Shown piece after piece: positions 46,500-57,816 of a DNA stretch of 64,000 bases (positions are counted from its first letter, which is position 1; each line of letters opens with the position of its first letter). The stretch is taken from contig OZ035999.1 of the NCBI GenBank assembly GCA_964035015.1, forward strand, positions 1,859,627 to 1,923,626. The letters are read 5' to 3'. The position numbers and the translations under genes are program-made. The DNA is from Corallium rubrum. Lineage: Eukaryota; Cnidaria; Anthozoa; Scleralcyonacea; Coralliidae. The notes below the pieces were generated by a model that was given only the letters and a program-made list of their open reading frames with translations, made no database searches and was not told where the DNA came from.

Positions 46500-46775
46500 A
46501 TACTTATTGTTTTGAACTATCACCCAGTTTTGTTAGATTTGCATAAAGTGTTTAGGGAATTGCAATCGATTGCTAGTGACGCTTCACGGGTTTTAAAATA
46601 AATATTACCAGAGGCATATGCACCTATTGTAAGTTTTCGAAGACCAAGGAATATTAAAGACATTTTTGGAAGGGTATGTTTCGATGCGGAAAACCCACCT
46701 GCAAAATTTGCCAGTTTATTAAGCTTTGTTCGACTTTCTATAGACCACTTTCATAATAGACACACTTTGAATATT
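46500..46775 (+). pseudogene. Penelope-like element remnant
   Basis: The frame with YHPVLLDLHKVFRELQSIAS, a stop, then APIVSFRRPRNIKDIFGR, and in the next frame FRCGKPTCKICQFI, matches the C-terminal region before the GIY-YIG domain of Penelope-like elements. The endonuclease itself is missing. One stop and one frameshift are visible. Confidence 0.7.
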
Positions 46776-46799
46776 CTTTTATGTGCATCTATGATAAGG

Positions 46800-48110
46800 A
46801 GCTGTTTACATGAGTTGGGCTAGTCCGGCTCATACATTAACTGTAGAAAAATTTCTTCTATTCTCTTTTAAATTTAGTCCATTTTACCAATGTTTCTGGT
46901 GATCTATTGATCAATATAAGAACATAAGTTTTGCAAAGAGATCTTCCAGTTCAAATTCTTTAGTCTCCCGGACATGTAAACATCAAGACATAACTTAAAC
47001 ACTTTGTCGACATTTGGCGAAGGCAACTGAAGTGTAAAAAAGTAGACAGTGCTCCGTAGGCAAGTAAACTGCCAAGAATAATTTTCATAACGAAAACAGA
47101 TACTGCGGAGCTCCCCACTGGGAGTGAAATGTGATGAAGTGCTCAGTTAGAAACGGCATTATTTCGTTACGAAAACTATTCTTGGCTGTTTACCAGCTTT
47201 TCACTGACTTTGCTCTATGTATGAACCAACTTTTAGTACTTTTGATTCGTACCGCAAAGACTTGATTCGTACCGCAGCGACAAGGATTGTCTGAACTCAG
47301 ATTGTTGAACTCGCCATAAAGTGAATCTGAACAGCTGCATACCTGTTTGTGCTAGTATTACTATACTACATTACCTCCAATGAACACGTATTGCATTAGC
47401 CTTTATTTCAGTATTGGTTTTCCTTTTTCTATTTAATAAGCTAATACTAGGAGTCTTTGAAATTTGCTATGCTAGTATTCAAAACCGTGCAAGTTCTTGC
47501 CAAGCGCACCAAGCGTTTGTGATTAGCCTCTTTTCTACCCGTCACAGTTGAAACTGCGAGTACTTGCACCTAATTAAAAAGAACCGCTCGCCGCGAAAAA
47601 AATAACCACCGCGAGTTCTCTTTAATTAGATGCAAGTATGCTTGCTGCGAGCTTCGAACCAGTTGGCCCAGTTTCTGCCATAGCTTGCAGTGCAGGTTAC
47701 TTGTCCAGTCACTGGACAAGAGGCTGGACAAGAGACGAATGAACTGAAAAGGCAAACATGACAATCTTTCAATTTACACCGTGCGACTTTATTTCAGTGT
47801 TTCATTGATTGTGCGAGAAATACCATACTACTAAAATACATCGCACTCAAGTTGTGTTAGTTCTTCAGCGCTGTGCAAGCTGTAATCTCGTACGGCGTGC
47901 TGAACGAGATTGCCGCGATCTTGAATAGATCTTTGCCTATCAAAAATAGGGGAGAAACGGCACGCGCGGCAGCTTCATTCAAATTTGGTGCTACTAGTTT
48001 ACTATTTTTAAAAAAAAAGATTTTATGCCCACACTCTTTAAGAGTGAAAATTTTGCGTAGTCGCACCATTGTTACCGGTTACCAGGCTTAGTGTTCAGTA
48101 AACGTGACTC
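46800..48110. other. Intergenic sequence with small inverted repeats
   Basis: Imperfect inverted repeats lie at about 47040-47225 and 47553-47645 (ACTTGCACCTAATTAAA and complement). TTTATT near 47788 reads AATAAA on the minus strand and could be the poly(A) signal of the glutathione S-transferase-like gene. No other gene is seen. Confidence 0.4.
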
Positions 48111-48115
48111 GAATT

Positions 48116-48536
48116 TCAGGTGACTTCAAGCGGGACATTCTTTAAGGCTTCTACGAATTCTCTGTGCTTCACATGAACAGTGTTCCAGTGCTTCTGCTTG
48201 CGTACCTCTTTCAACCATCGGTTTATTTTGGGCCATAGTTTCATATCAACAGATTCGACCCACTCGAGTTGAACTAAGATTGTGGCTACATACAGGTCAG
48301 CTACGCTTAGTTGGTCGCCACAGAGAAACGCAGACCCGTGCGAGAAGTACTTCTTCTCGATCGATTCCAGTTCGTCGACAACCTTCCTTGTCGCGTTGGT
48401 AATCACGGCTTCGGTGGGTTCCGCACCCCCGGGAAGTCGAGACGCATCGAAAAATTGAGGATAGACAAGGTTGTAACCGATCACACTAAAGAAAACACGA
48501 ACGGGGGGTGAGTTACTTGGATCGGCAGCGATATTC
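48116..48536 (-). CDS. Glutathione S-transferase-like protein, last exon
   Basis: It encodes 139 residues of an all-alpha GST C-terminal domain, ending at TGA (48116). FLCGDQLSVADLYVATI carries the family's Ser-x-Ala-Asp capping box. Theta-class enzymes are the nearest in wording; they conjugate glutathione to electrophiles in the cytosol. I start the exon at 48536 because TATACAG precedes it and phase 2 matches the donor at 49233. The open frame runs on to 48613, but that part is read-through of the intron. The N-terminal thioredoxin-like domain with the glutathione-binding residue is not in view. Confidence 0.75.
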
Positions 48537-48650
48537 CTGTATACTCGCTCCTCCAGACTGTGCAAAAGCTGTAATCTCGGGGCAGGGACACAAAAGATAT
48601 CCCAAGGGTGCACTGGCAGGGTACGGTGATGTTTCAGTTTTGAGCGTAAT

Positions 48651-48975
48651 TTGACGACACACGTTTCACGCGGGAAACTAACATGTTGCTAAGCGGAAAC
48701 GGTAACGTTACTAAGGCCAAACGGTATTGTTTCAATTTGAAACGAGTGCCAAATTTTCAAAGCAAATGTGGCATGTTTATAACTCATCTTTATACATAAT
48801 TAAATCTTCGTCAAGTGAAGCTAAGAACTCCACAGTGCTTTTCCGATCGGCCATTACGCTGACAAACCCCACAACGCGACATTTGCAACGAAGAAACAAT
48901 GTCGTTTGGCCTAACGTTACAGTTTCCGCTTAGCAACATGTTAGACTAGTTTCCGTGCGAAACGTGTGTCGTCAA
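48651..48975. mobile_element. MITE (~325 bp) in the GST intron
   Basis: Inverted ends begin TTGACGACACACGTTTC and pair over ~75 bp, including AACATGTTGCTAAGCGGAAAC. It is non-coding. Confidence 0.85.
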
Positions 48976-49074
48976 AAGTAAGAAACATGAAATACATTAC
49001 ACGTTTCCAGCATTTGATTTTACTGGGGTGCCGCGGACAACGGGTGGCCGAGGCGCAACATGTCTTAGGGCCGC

Positions 49075-49147
49075 TAGCCTGCGTAGCTGGCGGTATTAGG
49101 GAGTTCGGGCGGTCCGAACTCCCTAATACCGCCAGCTACGCAGGCTA
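49075..49147. repeat. Perfect hairpin, 34-bp arms, 5-bp loop
   Basis: The arm TAGCCTGCGTAGCTGGCGG and so on is followed by GCGGT and its exact complement. It is G/C-rich, unlike its AT-rich setting. Probably a very small palindromic MITE. Confidence 0.92.
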
Positions 49148-49232
49148 TAGGGCCGACAAAGGTCGTCACGTAACATATCTCGGGTGCGCCATTGCCCAAC
49201 TCTGCAGTCTGGTTGCGCCTACGAATATTTAC

Positions 49233-49357
49233 CTGTGAAGTTCAGACGCTGCCCAATCGAGAACAGTGTTGATCTTGGCCTTAATCTGAGGATCGTCCGC
49301 CCAGCCTTTGCGCTTTTTCGTGTACTTACTCTCAAGATAACGTATAGACACGGAACT
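49233..49357 (-). CDS. Glutathione S-transferase-like protein, penultimate exon
   Basis: It is a 125-bp exon between CTATTTAG and CACAG-GTAAAT. The frame SSVSIRYLESKYTKKRKG resembles the ES.AI.RYL end of the GST N-terminal domain, followed by IKAKINTVLDWAASELH, the first helix of the C-terminal domain. Phase 0 in and phase 2 out fit the next exon exactly. Earlier exons should lie at higher coordinates; I could not find them. Confidence 0.7.
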
Positions 49358-49670
49358 CTAAATAGAAAGAATTTTATTTCGATATTTCGAGTTTTATTTC
49401 GACATAACCGAATTTTACTTTGACTTGTCTAGTTTTTTATTTAGACACATCGTTTTATTTTTCAATATTGATTTTCGACGTTCGATTATTAATATATTTC
49501 AATTTCATAATTTCGTCCGCAACAGAAAGCCATAGATTTTTTAAAGTGCTGTTTTTCTCTGAGTTGTGGACTTTCGAAAATATTTCACTCTTTCTCTTCC
49601 TGTTATGTCTTCTTTTACATATTAATTTAGGCTATCAAATTACAAAAGAGCTGCGAACACTCAAACAGCA

Positions 49671-49964
49671 ATGAGGGGTATTTCAGGCTGTGCACAGGCT
49701 ACATCTTCGCTAGTATTTCTGATAATATTCAGTTTAGCCTACCCTCCGAGGTTTAACATCTCTATATATCCTTGTGAAGAGAATGGATATGTTAGCTCAA
49801 ACATGAAAATTTGCTATACGTGTGCACTTTGTGACTTACATGCGTGCATGTCTGAGTTAGCATATGAGCAGACAATTAACAGAACACTGACGGATTATTG
49901 GCATTTCTTGTATTATAACTGTGAACTTGATCTGTTCTTGACCTTCACATCTTCTATAATCTAA
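49671..49964 (+). CDS. Small secreted-like Cys-rich open frame, unknown
   Basis: It has 97 codons with a hydrophobic segment SSLVFLIIFSLAYP after a Met and a Cys pattern C-x12-C-x2-C-x2-C-x4-C. The spacing resembles the first repeat of TNF-receptor-type ectodomains, so it might be a first exon. No splice donor was settled and no homolog is recognised. It lies upstream of and opposite to the GST-like exons. Confidence 0.3.
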   Translation: MRGISGCAQATSSLVFLIIFSLAYPPRFNISIYPCEENGYVSSNMKICYTCALCDLHACMSELAYEQTINRTLTDYWHFLYYNCELDLFLTFTSSII

Positions 49965-50340
49965 CATCACCGGTGTTGCAGTTAGCACAACCAACACATT
50001 TCAAGACTGGAAGTGCATACCTAAATGCCTAATCCGGTAATATTTGGCAATCCACTCGATTCTAGTCAATCCAGGAAACAGTGAATGCATGCAGGGGTGG
50101 TCCGCGACTACAAATATTTAGTAGATTATATCGAGCTACTAAGTCTTTAAGAAAATAGAGTTAATTACAATTACCGTTTACTTGTTAACAAATAATAATA
50201 ATATTTATTCAGGATATCACGTCACCACAAAATGAGTAATGTATAGTTAAGAATATCCAAGCCCAACATATTATTTTCATAAAAGCCACTGAGTCGGACA
50301 CAAGAGTAAAATCATAATATTTAATTTAATTAGTAATGTA
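49965..50340. other. Intergenic sequence, nothing recognised
   Basis: AT-rich, with no element ends noted. Confidence 0.4.
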
Positions 50341-50385
50341 GGCCACGTCCACACGTATACGTTTTCCGTAATACGTAATGATATG
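50341..50385. mobile_element. Partial MITE end (GGCCACGTCCACACG family)
   Basis: AGGCCACGTCCACACGTATA matches the end of the element at 54665-54799. The other end is missing. Confidence 0.6.
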
Positions 50386-50752
50386 TTTTATAATCTAATA
50401 AAATAGATAAGGTGTTTCAAACGGAACTATAAGCGAGATAAGTTTCAACCCTTTTCGGTCACGATGTTTTTTCTTGGCTGAATAATTTCTATATATGGGC
50501 TCAGTCAGAATTAAGGTCCTCGGGTGATGAAAACTACGGTCTTAAAAACGGAATTGTTCGAGATCGCCAACTCCATGCGTGCCAACTTATTGAGTTAAAT
50601 CTTCTCGATATGGATTGCGTGCGTGAATATTCCGCAGATAATCCGGGTTGCTACGGAAGAGGAAATCTCACAAACTACTGATCCTACACACTGGGAGACC
50701 AGCTCAAAAATAAGCATGTGTCTTCAGCTGCTTATAATATTCTTAAATTAAG
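50386..50752. other. Intergenic sequence, nothing recognised
   Basis: No gene or element is apparent. Confidence 0.4.
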
Positions 50753-50975
50753 GGTTGATTAACATGAGCCCGGCTAACTGGGCTGACTCGTGTCACGAAG
50801 TTGTTTTCCTCGGCCGTAAAAGGAGATTTGAACTAACGTTTAGATTCGTTTACATCTAAACTGAACCAATTCTTCTTTTTAAATTTAGTTTATACGAGTT
50901 TCAAGACTATGCAGTGAGATCCTAATCAATGGCGTGACCAAGTCAACTGGGCTGACCTGGTTCATGTAATCAGCC
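50753..50975. mobile_element. MITE (~223 bp)
   Basis: Imperfect inverted ends read GGTTGATTAACATGAGCCCGG and GGCTGATTACATGAACCAGG, both followed by CTGGGCTGAC-like words. It is non-coding. Confidence 0.6.
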
Positions 50976-51002
50976 GCTTAAAGTGCCACTAACCCCATTT
51001 TT

Positions 51003-51774
51003 TCATAGGGTAGCCCAAGCACAATGTGTGATTCTATTTTATAATTGATTTATTTTATATGGCATAGAAATGCATACTGTGTAATAGCATGTAACTGTTC
51101 ATATCCTCTTTCATAAGATCAATATGTATCTATATGACTTGTTCATTGACCACAAAATTGAGCAGTGTTTTAATAATATAAATAAATATACATTTAAATC
51201 TACATTACCCCCTGCTGTGTTCATCTCGCTTAACCGTCGCATAAACATTGTTATATTACTATTTTTACCGTAACATATACAGGAAAATCAAATTTACTGC
51301 TCAGACTAACTGCTTACTTAATATACCATGTAAGAGGGTAAATTCACACATATACTTACAACTAGACGACCCGCAAAACCTGGGCGACTTCAAGCGTGAT
51401 TTAAAGTCGTCTAGTTGTAAGTATATGTGTGAATTTTCCCTCTTACATGGTATATTAAGTAAGCAGTTAGTTTGAACAGTAAGTTTGATTTCCCTGTATA
51501 TTTTACGGTAAAAATAGTAATATAACAATGTTTATGCGACGACTAAGCGAGGTGAACACAGCAGGGGGTAATGTAGATTTAAATATATAGTTTATTTATA
51601 TTATTAAAACACTGCTCAATTTTCTTGTCAATGAGCAAGTCATATAGATACATATTGATCTTATGAAAGAGGATATGAACACTGTTACATGCTATTAAGC
51701 AGTATGTATTTCTATGCCATATAAAATAAATCAATTATAAAATAGAATCACACATTGTGCTTGGGCTACCTATG
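51003..51774. repeat. Large palindrome, ~368-bp arms, 35-bp loop
   Basis: Arms 51003-51370 and 51406-51774 are nearly identical inverted copies; they start TCATAGG(G)TAGCCCAAGCAC and meet at GTCGTCTAGT. Each strand therefore shows the same short open frame, which is a symmetry effect. Transcription would give a long double-stranded RNA. Confidence 0.93.
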
Positions 51775-51789
51775 ATTTCTTTTGCTGAA

Positions 51790-52450
51790 AAAATTCGACA
51801 AGATAAATTCTTTTATACAACAGTTTTTTGATAGATCATCCAGGGTGTGGAACAGTCTCTCTGACGAAACAAAAGAAATAATCATTTACAACAAATTTAA
51901 AAAATATGTAAAAGAAAGATACTTTGCTTCTCATCAGAACACTAATTTTGATGTTGATATCGTGTCAACCTGGCACTCAGTTTGTCTAAGCTGTAGTTCT
52001 GTGAGAAACCCTGACTCGAAAAACTTCAGAATTTGTTGTACCAAGCAATCGAAAACATTTTCTATTACTCCTACGGAGTTACTGGACGCCATAATTGAGT
52101 AATACTACAGCAATAGCATCGAGGAATTGATTACAAAGTATAAACTTCCTACTCTGAAGGGAAAACTGTACAAAAAACAGCCACAAAAAGCAATTAAAGT
52201 CTGGAAATGGTAGTAGAAGTACAACTGTATTTTGTATGTGTCGTTGATTAACCAGTATATGTAATCTTAATGATGTGACTGTGATGACGTTTTTTTCAGT
52301 GATTTTATAGTTCAACATACGGTATTCTTAATTTGTGACTGTTATTGTATAATTTGTAACAATATTTGTCAAAGGGAAGAGACCTTGATTAGGGCGTCAT
52401 AATGCATTTGAAAATATTTATATTGATATTTGCGCAATATAAATTCATAA

Positions 52451-52483
<33 letters not shown>

Positions 52484-52490
52484 AATTATT
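51790..52490 (+). mobile_element. LINE 3' end with (TTA)n tail
   Basis: The frame 51782-52102 contains SSRVWNSLSDETKEI and FKKYVKERYF, the usual C-terminal end of CR1/L2-like ORF2, then a 3' untranslated part and TTA repeats at about 52454-52480. The polymerase core is absent, possibly replaced by the adjoining palindrome. Confidence 0.65.
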
Positions 52491-53737
52491 ATAACCCTGT
52501 TGTCTCTTGCCTCGTGTATACTTCACGAAAACCAAATAAAGAAATAAATAAAATAAAATAAATAAAGCAATATATATTAACTAAATCGGTAAAATCCTCT
52601 TGATTCTTTATGAAGCGATTAAGGTTACAGGATACCCTAGGAAGCCATATCAAGAAATGTGTTACCGCTCGCTCAATTTTTTTCCGATTTGTCTCAAATT
52701 TGCAACAAATGTAGTTGAGTATGTGACGGACACTATCGTATTATACAGTAAATAAGAAATAAAATATTGTTGCAGATATACTCATCAGTTTAAAATCACA
52801 GTACCTTCGCGCTGCGGTTTAAGGCGGTCTTTGGTTTTACCAAAAAGCTCTCAATTTATCATATTTACACTTCTCAATGTTTGTTCTAAAAAAGTGGGTT
52901 CGCGCGTTTTATTTATGTAAAAATTACCTGAGTTACAAGCTTTTATTTGTCAATTGCTAATTGTGCCACAACATAGGTCGAGAAATAAAATATCCTAGCT
53001 GCTAAACCACTACATTAGTAAAAAAATGCGAACACACGTATAACATAAGATAGAACGTACCCAGATTCCGTTTGTGGCCATTTTTTCGATATTTTCAGTA
53101 TACTATACTCTAGACTGTTGAAGATGAATTCCTGGTATTTACCACTGATGCCCCAAGAAAAAATGGCGCCATTTAATACACGCCATCAGGCGCCATCTTG
53201 TTAAGTTTGAGCCGCGAAATTGACCAATCACAGATGACCGACAGGACGCCATCTTGTTAGAAAACCAGAGAATCAAAGATGGCGCCGTTCAATTGGGGAC
53301 ACTTCGTGCAATACAAAAGTATCGAGGACCCGCAGTCCAAGTTATATAAAGGTCAGTGGTATTTACACCGATACGCATCCTATACTCATTCCCTTCAATG
53401 CTCCACTATGGGAAGAAGGCAAAATCTCGCTATCTCACTACTGTTATAAACTAAATTAATTCGAAAGAAGTATGTACCAAACATTTAGAATTTTTAAGTG
53501 ATTATAAAAAGTTGATAATGGCAACGATCTATGACTTTCTCTGATAACTCATTATGCTGCAGGTGTGACGTGAAGATGATTAATTTGCATATTAAACAAA
53601 CTGGAATATCTCAACAACGAAGCAAGGAAATGAAAAACTGCAAAAGAGGTTAATTTGTCATTTTAAGGTTCTTCCAAATGAGACAGATGATTATTTCATA
53701 TACTTAAACTGCGATATCACAAAAAAGCACGAGGTTA
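52491..53737. other. Intergenic stretch
   Basis: Several CGCCATCTTG/AAGATGGCG words near 53160-53285 suggest old MITE fragments. I see no coding. Confidence 0.4.
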
Positions 53738-54346
53738 ATAAAAAAGGTGGCTCCCTACGGTAATTTCAATAGGGGACTGGTGACTAGAAATAGTATCGCT
53801 ACGCATGCGTAAATAGCGATCTTGTCGATTCGAAATTCTATGACCGCGTCGACATAGATGTTAGATTTGTAGACGTTTTCTTCGGTGAATTTTGCTAAAA
53901 TTTTGTAAATAAGTAGTTTATAAAAAGTTCTAAAGTATATAAAAATATTTTAAATTTTCATAAGACGACAGAACTTTCTTAAGTCGATAATTTTTATAGC
54001 GAAAAATCTGTCCATGCATACAACCCTCTCTGATTTTGTGCATGGATATTCTCCACAACAGTATCGATCATCTCAGCAATTTTAAAAAAAATTCACCGAG
54101 GCAAACTGAAGACATCCCGCTTCAATTATGCAATATTTGAAAATATACCAAAGTTCCAACGTCATTATTACCATGGTAACAGCAAATAATTGAACTTTCT
54201 GATAGATATTTTATATCTGCGATAGTTCTGCTATAGTACGGTCTACTTTAGTATTTATCTAACAAATTTTTAAACTTAGAAATAGCATTAGATAATGAGC
54301 GTATGAAATAGCGCGTATTTATTGAAACTATAGGGAGCCACCTTAA
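53738..54346. mobile_element. MITE, TTAAGGTGGCTCC family (~609 bp)
   Basis: Left AAGGTGGCTCCCTACGGT and right ACTATAGGGAGCCACCTTAA pair as ends. The interior is AT-rich and non-coding. Confidence 0.7.
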
Positions 54347-54664
54347 AATCTATATAGTTTAACATCCGAAATTTTCTTTCACCAAAAATGCCTTGAACAC
54401 GAGGATAAAAGGGTTATGCATGTCACGTTATTCAAACCAAATAATTTCTATTTAAGTAGGGTATAATCGCGTCAATAACTGTTATCAGCGTGAGCCCTGA
54501 TATAAATATTTTTAACATTGATTGTTTTACGTTGAGCTGCAAACTTCAAAATCAAAGCTGTAGGTGATTCGTATTTCAAAGTCTACTTGATCTAACAACT
54601 ATGGTGGTTCTCTGAGCGTTTAAAACTTGATTGCTGCCAGGCCAACAAAATAAAATTCCTTTTC

Positions 54665-54799
54665 AGACCACGTCCACACGTATGCGTTTTCATAGCGTTT
54701 TTCATATTGTTCTCGGTCCTCAGGGGAGCAGAAAACAATGGTGTCATTACCTGAACAATATGAAAACGCTAGGAAAACGTATACGTGTGGACGTGGCCT
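54665..54799. mobile_element. MITE (135 bp, palindromic)
   Basis: The ends AG(A/G)CCACGTCCACACGTA continue through CGTTTTC to GAACAATATGAAAAACGC-like arms, so almost the whole element folds back. Confidence 0.88.
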
Positions 54800-55205
54800 C
54801 AATCTCGTTTCAATCTCTCCTTTCAATCTTTTCAATTACTGTTATTATAAGATTTTTTGTGTAACAGTTTATGACAATTTTTCTTAATTATAAAAATAAG
54901 GTGACATAGCCTCTTTAGACCACGCTGGTATGATTAAACAAGCTGCCAATTTACGGTTTCTTCGTTCGAATGTCGGAATGTGTTCGAGTTTTTACGCCGG
55001 CTCTTCTGTGTGCTAGTTCGGCTAATCTCGAAAAGTAGGCTGTGTAAACTTTGAAGTTGCCTTTTAGATCGGCCGTTTTGACGTCATATGCAAAGGGTCT
55101 ATTTCAGAGAATGTGGTACTAGTAGTCAGTAGTAGGTTAGATGTGGGAGGATTGCTAGTTGATTTACAGCTGTAAGTTGGAATGAACTTGGATATAGTGT
55201 CATAT
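54800..55205. other. Intergenic sequence, nothing recognised
   Basis: No gene or element is apparent. Confidence 0.4.
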
Positions 55206-55382
55206 TAGAGACCTTAAGATACCCCGGGTTCGGTTTACGGGTACGTGTAATCTACCCGCACCCGTAGTCGTATGTACGGGTAGACCATGATCTACCACGG
55301 GAAAACGGGTAGATATTACGAGTAAACAAAAATGGCGGTACCCGTACCCGTAAACCGAACCCAGGGTATCTTAAGGTCTCTA
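55206..55382. mobile_element. MITE (177 bp), TA-flanked
   Basis: The ends GAGACCTTAAGATACCC pair with one or two mismatches for ~38 bp and are flanked by TA. The inside is rich in ACGGGTA words. Confidence 0.87.
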
Positions 55383-55820
55383 TTATATATATCACCTCCA
55401 CTTTCTGACTACACTTAGGCATGTGCGTGCAGACATTACTAATGCATGTCACTGCATGTGTTTGTGCGTTTGATTGATATGCTAAAATAGGGGTGTTTCC
55501 GCCGCCGTTTGATTGATATACCAAAAAGGTAAAAAGCTGTGAACATAAAAGGAGCTAAAAGAGTTTGTACAGTAATGATTATTTATCAGGTTTAACCCAT
55601 CTTTGTGAGGCCGACGAAGTGGCGTGACGAACGTCTGGCTATCGTTTTCATTATACAGTTCAGTTACTCACATACGTACGACATAATGATAATGTCTACT
55701 TACCCGTCGTTCAAGAGAGCAAATTATTAATGAAAATATTATTTGTTTATTTAGAAGCATTTCCCCTCCACCGTGCAAGGGACTAAGTGCAAAATGTCTA
55801 TACTTCTGTGAAGTGTCAAA
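55383..55820. other. Intergenic sequence, nothing recognised
   Basis: Only a chance-sized minus-strand frame overlaps the preceding MITE. Confidence 0.4.
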
Positions 55821-55824
55821 TGGG

Positions 55825-56165
55825 AAGTAATTGCAAAAGGTACATAAAAGAGCTCTAAGAGCAGCGCTTTACACGAACTCTCTGACATACGAGTTTGTTT
55901 GTCGAGGTAAACTTCCATACAATGGACGACTCCACGATACTACAGTGCTCATGTACAAGGTAAAGAATAAGCTATCCACAAAAGGTAGGGGAAAATCGCA
56001 AAGGGTACAAATAAGGGCTACGAGCAGTACTTAGCACGAACTCTCTGACACTATGAGATTGTTTGTCGAGTTAAACTTCCATACAGTGGACGACTCCACG
56101 ATACTACATTGCTCATGTACAAGGTAAAGAATAAGCTATCCACGCCACACGTAACGGAATTGCTT
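55825..56165 (+). pseudogene. LINE ORF2 C-terminal fragment, duplicated in tandem
   Basis: The frame at 55831-56034 reads VQKVHKRALRAALY and LHDTTVLMYKVKNKLS, a CR1/L2-like C-terminus. A second copy offset by ~162 bp repeats ACGAACTCTCTGACA and TGGACGACTCCACGATACT. Frames are interrupted. Confidence 0.7.
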
Positions 56166-56367
56166 AGAAATAAAGACCAGCGTTAAGAAATGCAATCAAT
56201 GCATACTTTGAAAAGCTGAATTTTCTCTGATCTTGGATAAAAGTTACAAATGACAAGAGATACAAGCTTGAAATCTTTGAGAAGTAATGTAAGAAAAAAG
56301 GTTGGATGAGTAAAAGAAGGTAGATATAAGGAACTGCGGCAATCTGACAGACATTTCTATTTTTTAT

Positions 56368-56500
56368 TCGTCATCGTCGTCATCGACATCATTAAAGTCG
56401 TCACCAAAATCATCATCAAATTCATCAAAATCACCATCTTCTTCTTCATCATCAATTACATCATATCATCATCATCACCATCATCATCATCGACATCAAC
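56368..56500. repeat. GAT/ATC-rich low complexity
   Basis: The plus strand is rich in TCATCATC. On the minus strand it reads EEEDGDFDEFDDDFGDDF and then ends in DDDDDE and a stop, like the acidic tail of a nuclear protein. No upstream exon was found, so the simple-repeat explanation is preferred. Confidence 0.6.
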
Positions 56501-56504
56501 TAAA

Positions 56505-57340
56505 TGTTAGAAAGTTCGAAGTTGGTTCTTTGTCTGAGACACAAAAACGTTCTACGAATTGATCTTAATAAATCCAAACTTGGAATCAATTCAATTCTCA
56601 ACCAAATTCAACCAAAATTTAATGGGTCGGTCCTTGATCTGTGGCCAACCTTTCCACAAAATTTAAAATTTAGTTCAATAGTTTTTAAGATATGCTGGTG
56701 ACAGAAACTGACAAAGTAACAGAGCCTGAAAACATAACTACCTGGCGGTAGTAAACTGCTAAAATTGCCCCACAAGAATGCACACGAAAAGGTTTGCAGT
56801 TTATTGTCCTGTCATGTGCTTATAAAAATAGATATTGTTACCCTGCGTTTATATAGCATGAATGTACAGCCTGTAATTAGGTCGGTGAAAATTTACACGA
56901 TTGTTTGTCGAACCCTAGCTGAGTTTCTCAATCATGCAGACCTAAGAAATAGATTCTGACTGGTCTAACGTGTATGTGATTCGATCATAGTGGTTTATTT
57001 GGTTGGATAATTATTTGACCTTTACCCCAGAGTGTGATTTGTTCAATCAGAATCTATACTTCTCGGATCTGAAAAGCTCTACAGGGGTTCAACAAGCTAT
57101 TGCGCGAGTTTTTACAGACTGAATTAGAGAATGTATATCCAGGCTCTACAAATGCTAAAATATAGTAGAATCTGTGAAGATTAGTTTTAATTCTAATTCT
57201 AGCTATTCTGATTAAATAAAGTGTTTATATTATCGACAATGCCCAGTGTTTATATGACTTGATGCAAGGATACAAGAGTTTGAGACAATCCCAAAGTACT
57301 TATGTCAACACACAGTATTTTATGCCCTGAACGTTATATG
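56505..57340. other. Intergenic sequence, nothing recognised
   Basis: Short frames only. AATAAAG near 57216 might be an old retroelement tail. Confidence 0.35.
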
Positions 57341-57344
57341 TATA

Positions 57345-57413
57345 ACGTTAGTTTCATTCTTTTTCAAAATATTTATGAGCACTTTCTGAGGTTGAAACAG
57401 TAGGGAGTCACCT
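57345..57413. mobile_element. Terminus of TTAAGGTGGCTCC-family MITE
   Basis: GTTTCATTCTTTTTCAAAAT and GTCACCTTAA match the right end of the element at 58558-59060. The rest is missing. Confidence 0.7.
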
Positions 57414-57429
57414 TAAGTCCTTCTCTTTC

Positions 57430-57716
57430 CCCTCCGACTGCTTAACAGAGCTTGTGAACATTAAATCTAGCAGTGAACATTAAATCTAGCGCGTCAATAC
57501 ATATTTTTAAAAGTAAACTTCGTAGACATCTTTTAGAAACTTGTTCTTTAATTTTGCCATCGACTTTTTGTTTTCAATTTTTTAATAATTCTACTTATTT
57601 GTAATTCGTAGTACCTCATTATGTAACATATAATTATATAAATTTAGTAATTGTAATTGACTCTGAAAAGCCCCCTGGGAAGAGTTCAATAAAGTATTGT
57701 ATTATATTGTATTGTA
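57430..57716 (+). mobile_element. LINE 3' end with TATTG-type tail
   Basis: The frame includes IFKSKLRRHLLETCS, like the ORF2 C-terminal end, and closes with AATAAAGTATTGTATTATAT repeats. The word GTGAACATTAAATCTAGC is duplicated at 57455-57490. Confidence 0.6.
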
Positions 57717-57816
57717 GCTTTAACCGCGGTAAACCAAACGTGTCATTAAATTTGTTTGAATTAATTCGTTGTATAGATAATATCACCTTCTGCCAATCGA
57801 CGAATATGTAAATACG

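Larger units (their letters stand above)
48537..49232 (-). other. Intron of the glutathione S-transferase-like gene
   Basis: It is a GT-AG intron of 696 bp (GTAAAT donor, GTATACAG acceptor) holding a 325-bp MITE and a perfect hairpin. Exons on both sides keep frame and family similarity across it. Confidence 0.65.

Noticed and set aside
48537-48613. N-terminal extension of the GST-like exon
   Set aside because: Splice acceptor and phase place the exon start at 48536; the extension lacks family similarity and begins with GTG.
51248-51528. Two similar proteins on opposite strands
   Set aside because: Both come from the symmetry of the large palindrome.
56368-56450. Acidic C-terminal exon (EEEDGDFDEF...)
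   Set aside because: It is explained by GAT/GAC trinucleotide repetition; the upstream frame closes immediately and no acceptor was convincing.
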